A stretch of DNA of 15,643 nt. Source: Chromera velia (taxonomy: Eukaryota > Sar > Chromeraceae). Below the pieces are notes generated by a model. The model made no database searches. It had not been told where the DNA came from and saw only the letters and a list, made by a program, of their open reading frames with translations. The first letter of the stretch is position 1. Every line of letters begins with the position of its first letter. Shown one piece after another: positions 8,433 through 15,643 of this stretch. Location of the stretch: NCBI GenBank assembly GCA_018398765.1, contig JAHBMJ010002824.1, forward strand, positions 1 to 15,643, given 5' to 3'. Made by a program: the position numbers and the translations under genes.

Positions 8433-8459
8433 CTTTAAAAAGAGTCAACACATCATGAG

Positions 8460-9810
8460 ATTGAGAATGACTTCATCAACACGTCGTTCCTGGAAACGTC
8501 ATACCAGACGCAAACTGTTAAACTCGATTTGATTCTGATGTATGTGCCAAAATCACCCAAATGCAAGTGAATGCATACAAAATTTACAGCAAAACGCAGA
8601 CATCCACATACTATTCTGCACTCACGAAGGAACCATGTAGATTTGCAGCACAAAGAAGAAAGAAAAAACAAGCTACGCAGCAAGCAGCTTAGGTTGGACT
8701 CTCTTGAGTGACGTGGTGGTTGATACTCAGCGAGCGGAGTGAAGAGAAAATTGAGGTCAAAGGTCTCAGACTGATACTGTGCAGCGGTCTGTATGCTTAT
8801 CTGTATGTGTGTGCATCTCCATGAAAATCAACCAATACAAAAAACGGCCAGCTGAGACTTCAAAGCTGCAACAAATTGGCGGAATACATCCATGGTGAGA
8901 CACTCCTTAGCTTTCTAGACTTTAGAGAAGCCCTCTCCTTCCTCTGCGGAGCGGGCACAAGTGACAAACTCACCGGTCATTCCAGGGAGGGCAAATCCAG
9001 TTCCGGAAAAACGAAAACAGCACTGCTTGCGGTATTAGGAGTTCCTTCTGCACAAATGAAAGCATAAAGGAGACCAAGACAAACACATTGGACTACAAAG
9101 GTTCCCACAGGGAAACAGATAGACGGTCCTGGTGTGTGTTTTGTGATTCACAGGGTGTGAAGACCGAACCGTTGCTGGAAGCTAGGTCAACGTCGAAAAA
9201 CGAGCAGCAAGTCGCCAAGTGGCAAGCTTTTGTAAAAGATGAGGTTATCAGAGGTATGTTCACTGGTTGAACATCAATGGTAAAGTGGCAAGCTTCAATG
9301 GCAGAGTATGGATGTCACCAAATGACAGTGACCTCACTCGTGACTGACCTTTCCGAATCTCACTTCGCCCATGTTGACATCCTGGTCGATCCGGTCACTC
9401 CTGAAGCTCCAAGACGGCACAAAAAGAAGAGACAACACTGTGGAAAGACGATTCTTAGACTACTGTCCTTGAGCTGTTTGGACGTTGGCCAGTGAACCAA
9501 CTCCGAAAGGGCAACAACGGGTCAACCAACTCTGCATGCTGAGGAGACGAAATTTCTATCCGCCTGACGTTTATAATACGCCCACACCTTACCTTGTTTT
9601 TTTCCCTTCTGGCTGTTATGATGCTTTAGTTGTCCAGAAGCGGTTTTGTTCAGAAAACAGAAATGATGAAGCTCTGTTAGATCGGATGCAGTGTACATGC
9701 AGTCTTGTCTTAAAGCCAAGTCGGGCTGTTCTGGCCGCTGAGGCTGAATTCAGTGCACGTTGGAGCTGGTTCCGCATTCATCCATGCATGGAGCCGGTTG
9801 GGGACGGTAT
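8460..9810. other. Interior of the hAT-like element, no recognised gene
   Basis: Composition near 45-50 % GC. Frames at 8876-9067, 9088-9270, 9277-9495 and 9485-9892 (plus) lie end to end. Their products are 60-135 residues and show no motif I know. The third is Lys/Arg/His-rich near its end. The words AGTGGCAAGC(T/A)T occur twice (about 9219 and 9285). If they are remnants of one gene, stops and frame changes have broken it. Confidence 0.4.
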
Positions 9811-9815
9811 ACGTG

Positions 9816-9892
9816 TTACTGGGCCCGGCCGCGCCCGCGCGGTCTTCGAGCACCGAGGCCCGGGCCGGCCCGGCGCGCGCCTTGCCACATAG
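9816..9892. other. Short GC-rich patch with GGCCCGGGCC words
   Basis: GGGCCCGGCCGCGCCCGCGC and GGCCCGGGCCGGCCCGG, separated by CTTCGAGCACCGA, can partly pair. The patch stands out sharply from the AT-rich surroundings. TGGGCCCGGCC also occurs near 7262. Confidence 0.6.
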
Positions 9893-9925
9893 AGTCCTTC
9901 ATGCACAAGCTCTAAGCAGGCCGAT

Positions 9926-10025
9926 ACTAACCGATACTCGGCCGCTCGAGAAAGAACCGATAGTCGATACTTCAATACCGATACCGATACGATACGATAC
10001 GATATCGATATGATAGCTATCCCTA
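9926..10025 (-). repeat. Right terminal and subterminal repeats of the hAT-like element
   Basis: On this strand, CGATAC words repeat (near 9929, 9939, 9964, 9979, 9985, 9990-10003) and the end reads GATAGCTATCCCTA. This is the inverse of the left terminus with small differences (ATATCGATATCG in place of the first GTATCG units). Confidence 0.8.
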
Positions 10026-10033
10026 ACTAAAAA

Positions 10034-10870
10034 GGAATAGACACTAAAATCTTGTTTTCAGTGATGAAAAGAAGACTGGATTCCGCTGAAACACTCAGCT
10101 AAAGCAATGTAGAATCTAGTGTAGAATTAAGCTAAGATAAAGTAATTTTAGATTTGAGTAGATGTAAATATAAAATTATAGGTATCAGTGATTCGCAGTG
10201 AAACTACCAGTAGGTACTTTCTCAGCTACTGATTTTTAGTACTAATTCTACTATTGAAACTGTATACCAATATAGACTAATAACTATGACTTCAAGACAA
10301 AATGGCTTTGTAATTAGTAGTAATTAGTAACAATTGTCTTCAAAACAGTGATTGAAAACATATATTAAACTAGGTATTAAAGACGACTAAGAATCACAGT
10401 TTTTAAATATAAAGATAATTAAAATATTCAATTATAATGAATCAACTTCTGAGAAAAGTGATTATATTTAATCAATTTTAATTATATAGCCTTGGACGGT
10501 ACTTCTCTAATCTATTGCCTACGCGCATTGTTTTTTATTGTAAAGCCCCAGGTAAAGCCGATTGATTAGTCCTAGAATTACTCAAGTAATGAATTCGGTT
10601 CAAGTTTACTGGGGAATGACTAGTTCATACTTGTTAATGTTCAAGTTTGTTGCACACTAGATTACACGTTTACCGCTATAACTTTTTCACGAGTTTCTCA
10701 ATATAATATATTTTTTCTATTATTTTTTATTTTACTTATCACAAGTAAAAGTATGCTAGAAAATGTGTAATCAAACGAGAATTATGGGGTACATAATATT
10801 GGAAAATGTATAGGAAGCAAACGTGAACACGGTCCTAGGACGTACAACGGTCTAAAAAAGAGAAATACAC
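10034..10870. other. AT-rich non-coding stretch
   Basis: More than 800 bp of AT-rich DNA with no open frame worth naming. It has TA-rich words such as AGTAATTAGTA near 10313-10326 and a weak inverted match of ATAATTAAAAT near 10412 and 10478. I see nothing else in it. Confidence 0.7.
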
Positions 10871-11142
10871 GACAAGTGGAATTTCTGAAAAATGAGTTGG
10901 TCGTTTCTTCTACCATTAATTTTAACCTCGATTCACTCTACCGTTTGTTTGCTAGTCTTGCCTTCCACTCAAAAGCCAAACCAGCGGTTCAGGTGACGAA
11001 GAGGGCACAACGTCATTTAAATAGAGTACACCGTTACAAGAAGCGCGGAAAGGCAGGTACGGAGGAAATAAGCAGGCAGAACTTTGGTTGAGGACTTGAA
11101 AATATTGATGGATGGAGCGATCGGTCAGTCCTGAATTCACCT
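10871..11142 (+). other. Small frame of unknown value
   Basis: A frame of 71 codons (10876-11091) starts MEFLKNELVVSST and ends in a basic region. No domain is recognised and codon use says little at this length. It could be spurious. It lies in the transition from AT-rich DNA to the 3' side of the minus-strand gene. Confidence 0.2.
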
Positions 11143-11144
11143 GC

Positions 11145-11211
<67 letters not shown>

Positions 11212-11212
11212 G
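11143..11212. repeat. (CT)n followed by (GT)n microsatellite
   Basis: A run of CT units (about 11143-11170) switches directly to GT units (about 11171-11204), with one TATGTG imperfection at the end. The switch from CT to GT is a compound microsatellite and is likely to vary between strains. Confidence 0.95.
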
Positions 11213-11225
11213 CGGCTACTGATGC

Positions 11226-11246
11226 AACAAACAAACAAACAAACAA
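11226..11246. repeat. (AAAC)n short tandem repeat
   Basis: About five units of AAAC (CAACAAACAAACAAACAAAC). Minor. Confidence 0.85.
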
Positions 11247-11830
11247 TCTGGCGGTGGCAGCTGAGTGTTGTCGATTGTGAAAGATGCAGGCAGGCATCGA
11301 TCCGTCTACTAGAAGGCCAGCAAATCATGTGTTAAAAATGACTGGAAGCAGAAAGCGCGATTTCTCCCTTCAACTGATCGCATCTCCCTTCTTCCTGCCA
11401 GTGTCCGGAAGCGAGACAGCAGGGGAAGTACGTCAGTCTGTGTGCTTAAGGTGAATTTGATTCATCCCCTCACCCTTCCCTGGGCCTTCCTCTCTTCCCC
11501 CTCTCCCTTGCTGTCTGTACACTGAGGGGCTCTGAAAGGCACAAGGGTTGTCCAAGACGAGACGAACATAGAAGATCACGGTGACACAGGAACGGAAACG
11601 AAAGGAAGAAACCTAGACCTCCCGCTGAAAGGAGCAAAGAAGGCCCGCTGGAGTTTTTGTACAAGAGTGAACGGAGTGAGGGAGGAATCAACTTGCTGGG
11701 GGAGAAATAAAGGAAGGAAGGAGACAGCCCAAAAAAGACAGAGAGAAGGACGGGATGGGGCTCTGCAATGGGAATCTTCCTCCTCTTCCCATGTTATGCC
11801 CTCCCTGCAGTTCCCTGGTGCCGCCTTTCA
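11247..11830. other. Region downstream of the minus-strand gene
   Basis: No coding region is certain. On the minus strand there are good acceptor-like sites after pyrimidine runs, including one ending TTTCTCCCCCAG near 11698 and ones ending CTTTCAG near 11625 and 11530. Further exons or a spliced 3' untranslated region are therefore possible, but no frame continues the C2 domain convincingly. Confidence 0.4.
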
Positions 11831-12196
11831 TCAGTGCGGCTGCTGCTGCTGCTGCTTGTGCATAATTTGTAGGTTGAGGCGCAGGTCGAATGTCTCATTC
11901 CACACAAACCTCTTTCTCTGACCAGAAGCCGAGGAAGACCCCCCTGCATGCGTAGATTGGGGGGAGCCTTGTGTGTAGGAGACCTGTGCAGGTGCAGTGA
12001 TATGAAGGCAATTGAATACTCCTGTCACGCCGTCACGCACCCACACGGCAGCAACGGGGCGGAACGTTTGGAGGCCTCCTCGGCTGCCGGCGTCTGAAGG
12101 GACCCCCAGATGGGGAGCCCCCCGATTCCCCCCTGAGAGGTCTTCGAGGGGCTCTAGGAAGGAGGGGGGGGGGCGGAGGCCCTGAGCCTCGATCAC
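11831..12196 (-). other. Exon D: start of the second C2 domain, ending in poly-Gln
   Basis: 122 codons including TGA at 11833-11831. Joined to exon C it reads AVLRLS+VIEAQGLRPP, the typical first strand of a C2 domain. A Gly/Ser-rich loop follows, then VAAVWVRDG, and KRFVWNETFDLRL, which matches the C2 core W-N-E-x-F. It then ends abruptly in MHKQQQQQPH. The rest of the C2 fold is missing, so either the gene is truncated or a further splice site is used. No GT donor exists between the WNE motif's end and the stop. Confidence 0.65.
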
Positions 12197-13476
12197 CTGC
12201 ATGCATGCATGCATCTCAGCAGAAGGAAGGGGGGGCGATCGACTTATAGCGCCGTAGGCAGACAACGAAACAAGGAGAAAGTCAGAAAGACAAGGGGAAA
12301 AAAAGGTTTCCCAAATGTCCCACAAGGCGCGAAGCGTATGAATGACTCTTCAAGTCTTCGCCTCTTTCAGCTCCGAACGGTTCTGAGAAACCGAATCTAT
12401 CAGAAAGACGCAATCGAGGCCAGAAAGAAAAAAAGAGAGGCACCGACTGACCGATAGACGCAGCACGGCATCTCTGCCAGCACGGATCCAGTCAAGCTGG
12501 ACGTCAAGAAAGGGGCCCAAACGGAGGTGATGATGAGACTGCGTTGCCAAAGTATCCCCCTCTCCCTCAGGCTCCCTCTCCTCCTCTAAGTTCGGGTTGG
12601 GTTCTTTTCTGAAGGCCCCCCTCGTTCTTCCCTTTCCTGTAAGGGAAGCTGCAGAGGGCTGGCCGAGTTTCAAAAAGATTCGACACAAAGAATCATTACG
12701 GAAGGGCATCTGCGAGAGGATCGGCCCATGCACCCAGACCTCACCACAGAAATCACGAGGCATCCCGTCCGAACCTGTGCGTCCCCAGATCTCTACAAGA
12801 ACCGCATCTGACCAATCGCCTATCCGCACCATCGGAAGAAGAGGTGACCCCTCCCTATCTCCTCCTTCCTCCTCTCTTTCAAGACGCCCTTCCGATCTGC
12901 CGAGGGTATCTGTCATGGCGCTTGCACCCTCATGCGCAACCCCGCCCTGAGGCTGCGCCCTCTCACCCTGGCTTTGCGAGGCGCTGAATCTGTCGGGGGA
13001 GCCTTTTGGGGCACACCCGGGGGCAACGGGCGAGAAAGGACATTCCCGGGGGGGGGTTAGGGTCCTGCCAGCCTCCGGAAGCCGGCGGCGCGGTGACTCG
13101 AAAAGCCCCGCCTCCTCCCCTCCCAGAATCTCCTCTCTACCTGCTTCAGCCTCTCCGCCCCATGGAACCTCAAACTCTCTCTCTTCGCCTTCACCACTTC
13201 CTCTTCCTCCAGCCCCCCCCTTCTCAAATTCTTCCTGCTGGGACTCTTGGACCTGCACTGCCAGGCCGTTCTCTTGCTGCGTGGATTCAGGAGCCCGTCT
13301 TCTCTTTTCTTTTTTCACAGAGGAGACCAACAGCTCCTCTGTCGCACTCTCCGCCTCACCACCCCAAGGAAACCCATCCCCTTCCTTTCCCTCTTCCACC
13401 AACCCTGCCTCCACCCCTGAGAGGTGCGCGGAGGGAGAGACCACTATCGTCACGGGGACCTCACGATCTCTCCCCC

Positions 13477-13508
<32 letters not shown>

Positions 13509-15614
13509 CCCTCATCATCACCTTCACCCGCATCCTCGGGGGGCCAGGCAACACGTGGGCGGTCTTTCTCTGCTTCCAGGTGAGAGTCCAGTGGACCCCC
13601 AGAGACACCCCCCATCTGCGTGGGGCCCCCTGGTCCCAGAGGGGGGGCTGCAGACGATACTGTGTCGATTGCCTCGTTGGGGTGCGTCTGTGTGCCTCCC
13701 CCCATCTCGGACTCGCTTGGCCAATTAGGAGGGGAGTGGGGAAAGGCTTTTGAGGCCTCGGGGGGTGTCTTCTTCTCCTCCTTCTCTTTCTTGTTTCCCC
13801 CCTCCTCCTTTTTCCCCGACTCGGCCTGTTTTTCTTTTCCCTCGCAATCCGGGTCGAGTTGGGTCGACTCATGTCTCTTCTCTTTTCCCCCTTCCCCCTC
13901 ATTCTCATTCAACCCTAGTTTTTCTCCTCTCGGGCTATCGTCATCATCGCAGGCGTAGCAGACAGAACGGATCACCTCGTCGCCTGTCACTCCATCTACT
14001 CGAGAGCGCACAAACGATCGGGAACGGGTGCGACGCACGGACACGCCCCCTTTCGGGACCCCCAACTCGCGCCCCCTGTAGGCGGATCGACCTTCTCTGC
14101 TGGCGTCTGAAGGCTCCCTCTGTTCCGCCCCCCCTCCCACTGCTGCAGCTGTGGCAGTCAGGAGGTCATTCGCGTCCTTCTCACTCTCTCTACGAGGGGG
14201 CGGTCTCGGTCTGGGAACTCCCCCATGCCCCCTCTCCCTCTCTCTAGACACGTTCAGACCCCCAGACCCAAACACCTCCACAGCTCCCGATCTGCCCACG
14301 CCTGCCGGAGCGACAGCGGTGGAAGCAGAAGAGGCAGAGGTGGAGGGAATTGCAGAAGCAGACAGAGAAGTTCCCCCCATCATCCCGCCGCGCCCCCGCG
14401 AATGTCCGTCACCAGGGGCAGTGGGAGGGATCTTCTTGGAAGTGCCACTGTCGGCGGGTGGCAGAGACTTCGAGCAAGGAACACTGGAGACTGTTTTGAA
14501 TGCCTTCTCGGAGGCTGCAGCTGCTACGCACAGAGCATGCAGGCGCCCCATCGCCCAGGATAAGTGCCGGACGGTTGCTCTCTTTGTGGAGGAACCCAAC
14601 AAAAGGGCCCCGGCAACACTGCACAACAAAAGGGGGGGGGAGGGTAAAAAAGGAGAAAAGAGAAATGGGAGGGTAAGTAAAGTCATAAGGCACAACGGAT
14701 GTGGGGACGGAGACTCGTCTGGCTTTCTTTCCCTTCAAGTAGGGTTCCTTCTCTTCTTCGAACTCTTTCTTTCGCTCCCCCGACACCGTTCTCCGCTTCC
14801 ACTTTAGTCCGGTCTTCTTTCCTTCATCACATCCACAGAGCCAGCAATCCCCCCATCAGCTAGTCAAACCGAAAACCTCTCTCTTTCTCTCTCTTCCAAT
14901 CAATCTTTTGTTGCTGCGGTTTGCTGACCTCTCGGCCTTCCTCTTGCTCTTCTGTTCCCGCCTCGATGCCGTCTCGTTGACCCTGTCGCACACCGCCCTC
15001 CACAACTGGGCCTCTGAGCTCACCAGACCCTGCAGCAAGACGGACGAAGACGGAGAACCCCCCTTACCCCCGCTTTCCGTCTCCTTCTCGTTTTCCCGAA
15101 GAGCAGCCAGCCGGGAGAGGTGGCGACGAGCGACAGCTGAAGCTGCTGTCTCCGTCGGTTCCCCCTGTCTCGCCGCGAGGAGGGCAGAGAGACGCGCCCG
15201 CCCCAGGAGAAGAGAGACAACCGCCTCCAGGACGCAAAGTCCGTGTTGAATCTGCACAGGACAGCAAGCAAGCAGCATAAAAATGTCGTCAGTCAAAGAG
15301 CTTGCGAGAGAGAGAAGGAACAGGGGAGAGGAAGAGGAGAAAAAGGGAATGACGATGAATTTAAACGAGAGGAAGGACAGATCGACCTGGAGGAGTCCCA
15401 GTCCAAGCCTCAGGAAAAAAGGAATCTTAGTCATCTCGCTCTGCTAACTGATCCTACTTGACTTACTGACTGACTGACTGACTTTCGCCCTCCTCTTTGC
15501 AGTCACGGCTCCCTCCAGACATCTCGCAATTTGGACCTCTCGTCTCTGCCTCATCTCGGTCAGTCGTGCAGAGGCATACGCCTCTATTGCCTCATGCTGC
15601 GAGAGGGTGGTGGT
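11831..15614 (-). CDS. Multi-exon host gene: low-complexity protein with C2-domain segments (N-terminus outside window)
   Basis: Four exons join in frame: 15614-15483, 15251-14929, 14618-12452 and 12196-11831, giving at least 995 residues. Introns are 231, 310 and 255 bp. All three donors read GTCAG and all acceptors, including the one opening the first visible exon, read TGCAG. Domains run from a helix-rich N-terminal part, through a long Glu/Lys/Gly/Pro/Ser-rich region with about ten consecutive Gln, to a half C2 domain and the start of a second one. C2 domains are beta-sandwiches that bind membranes, often with Ca2+, or other proteins. The acidic loops needed for Ca2+ are not clear here. 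I do not know the gene. The exon limits are my reading of the sequence; transcript data are absent. Confidence 0.7.
11839..11856 (+). repeat. CTG repeat coding the terminal Gln tract of exon D
   Basis: Five to six CTG/TGC units next to the stop codon of exon D. Confidence 0.9.
12197..12451 (-). other. Intron between exons C and D
   Basis: 255 bp, donor GTCAGT, acceptor TGCAG preceded by an ATGC tandem repeat (plus-strand 12199-12214). Removing it joins LRLS to VIEAQGL in phase 0. It has an alternative acceptor TGCTGAG just upstream, which would add six residues. Confidence 0.7.
12452..14618 (-). other. Exon C: large low-complexity exon with half a C2 domain
   Basis: 2,167 bp, open throughout, starting after a clean acceptor (pyrimidine run then TTGTGCAG). 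The first about 60 residues are helical and Ala-rich. Then come several hundred residues rich in E, K, G, P, S and R, with a Gln tract encoded by about ten CTG repeats (plus-strand 13478-13507). Near 12836-12700 the residues DWSDAVLVEIWGR and DFCGEVWVHGPIL match the later beta strands of a C2 domain. The last residues, AVLRLS, are the opening strand of the second C2 domain. Confidence 0.7.
13478..13507 (+). repeat. CTG trinucleotide repeat coding poly-Gln on the minus strand
   Basis: About ten CTG units without interruption; on the coding strand they read CAG and make the Gln tract of exon C. Such runs often vary in length. Confidence 0.95.
14929..15251 (-). other. Exon B of the minus-strand C2-segment gene
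   Basis: 323 bp, 107 codons plus two bases. It starts IQHGLCVLEAVVSLLLG, continues through an Ala/Leu/Arg-rich amphipathic helical stretch, a Gly/Ser-rich break and QLWRAVCDRVNE, and ends in a Lys/Arg-rich tail. Acceptor CTGTGCAG, donor GAGAG/GTCAGC. A weaker alternative donor (GTGAGC after GGTCTG) would break the frame of the next exon, which is why I chose this one. Confidence 0.65.
15458..15482. repeat. Short GACT tandem repeat at a splice donor
   Basis: TGACTGACTGACTGAC; on the minus strand it gives GTCAGTCAGTCAGTCAGT, so the intron starts with several copies of the donor sequence. Confidence 0.85.
15483..15614 (-). other. Exon A of the minus-strand C2-segment gene
   Basis: 44 codons, phase 0 at both ends, coding a charged helix (LSQHEAIEAYASARLTEMRQ and then a KRRAK end). 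The acceptor AATGCAG at 15621-15615 follows a pure C20 run on this strand. The donor at 15482 starts a tandem GTCA repeat. An acceptor at its left edge implies upstream exons outside the window. Confidence 0.7.
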
Positions 15615-15621
15615 CTGCATT

Positions 15622-15641
15622 GGGGGGGGGGGGGGGGGGGG
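15622..15641. repeat. Poly-G run of 20 bases at the window edge
   Basis: Twenty G. On the coding strand it is a C20 pyrimidine tract directly before the AATGCAG acceptor of exon A. Homopolymers of this length are often wrong in length in assemblies. Confidence 0.9.
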
Positions 15642-15643
15642 AA

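Larger units (their letters stand above)
8159..10025. mobile_element. hAT-like non-autonomous DNA transposon
   Basis: The left end TAGGGATAGCTATC (from 8159) is matched, inverted, by GATAGCTATCCCTA ending at 10025. Inside each end are subterminal repeats: GTATCG words at 8172-8211 and CGATAC words at about 9929-10010. The octamers GCTAAAAA (8151-8158) and ACTAAAAA (10026-10033) flank the element and differ at one base. An 8-bp duplication, a TAGGG terminus and repeated subterminal words are hallmarks of the hAT superfamily. The interior (about 8876-9890) has higher GC and four short frames without any hAT transposase motif I can recognise, including no C-terminal dimerisation segment. It may be unrelated captured DNA or a transposase eroded past recognition. 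Confidence 0.75.

Noticed and set aside
12350-12451. C-terminal end of the 781-residue minus-strand frame
   Set aside because: It reads into the intron after the GTCAGT donor; splicing to exon D restores a C2 strand, so the last 30 or so residues are probably not translated.
13006-13728. 240-residue plus-strand frame
   Set aside because: It is the reverse of exon C. Its Pro/Ser/Leu bias is the expected antisense product of a Glu/Gly-rich coding strand, and it has no motif.
14151-14807. 218-residue plus-strand frame
   Set aside because: Antisense to exons B-C and the intron between; biased composition only.
14856-15434. 192-residue minus-strand frame read as one uninterrupted protein
   Set aside because: Its first part (15434-15252) is Phe/Leu/Ser-rich translation of an intron pyrimidine tract; only 15251-14929 fits the exon model.

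Overview
The window looks like nuclear DNA of a eukaryote. It carries simple-sequence repeats, GT-AG introns, a degenerate LTR retrotransposon and small non-coding DNA elements, and it has no operon layout, bacterial ribosome sites or RNA genes. The mix of a Copia element with long genes rich in E, K, P, G and Q tracts and short introns would suit an alveolate alga such as the chromerid Chromera. That assignment is inference only.

Layout. 1-113 is a (GA)n / GAGAC-type microsatellite, and 114-1283 is flank with no recognisable gene. 1284-7149 is a complete but decayed Ty1/Copia retrotransposon: two LTRs of about 260 bp, a primer site, then gag, protease, integrase, reverse transcriptase and RNase H in the Copia order. 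The reading frame is broken by at least nine stop codons and one frame change. From about 7340 to 10870 lies a mostly AT-rich non-coding block holding two separate elements. The first (7620-8089) is a 470-bp foldback element built from repeats of GGATTTTACG on one arm and its complement on the other, flanked by TA. The second (8159-10025) is a 1,867-bp hAT-like element with ends TAGGGATAGC / GCTATCCCTA, subterminal GTATCG repeats and a near-perfect 8-bp target duplication. No transposase is recognisable in either.

From about 11,100 to the right edge is a minus-strand, multi-exon host gene. I assembled four exons (15614-15483, 15251-14929, 14618-12452, 12196-11831). Their junctions keep the reading frame and all use the same splice signature, donor GTCAG and acceptor TGCAG. 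The product is at least 995 residues: an alpha-helical N-terminal part, a very long low-complexity region with a polyglutamine tract, the second half of a C2 domain, and the first half of another C2 domain that is rebuilt exactly across the last intron. Its true N-terminus lies beyond the window, and its 3' end is uncertain.

The genes do not form a pathway. The window is a transposon-rich interval next to one host gene. The points most worth attention are the foldback element, the hAT-like element, the all-transition divergence between the LTRs, the altered catalytic residues in the Copia element, and the C2-domain gene model.
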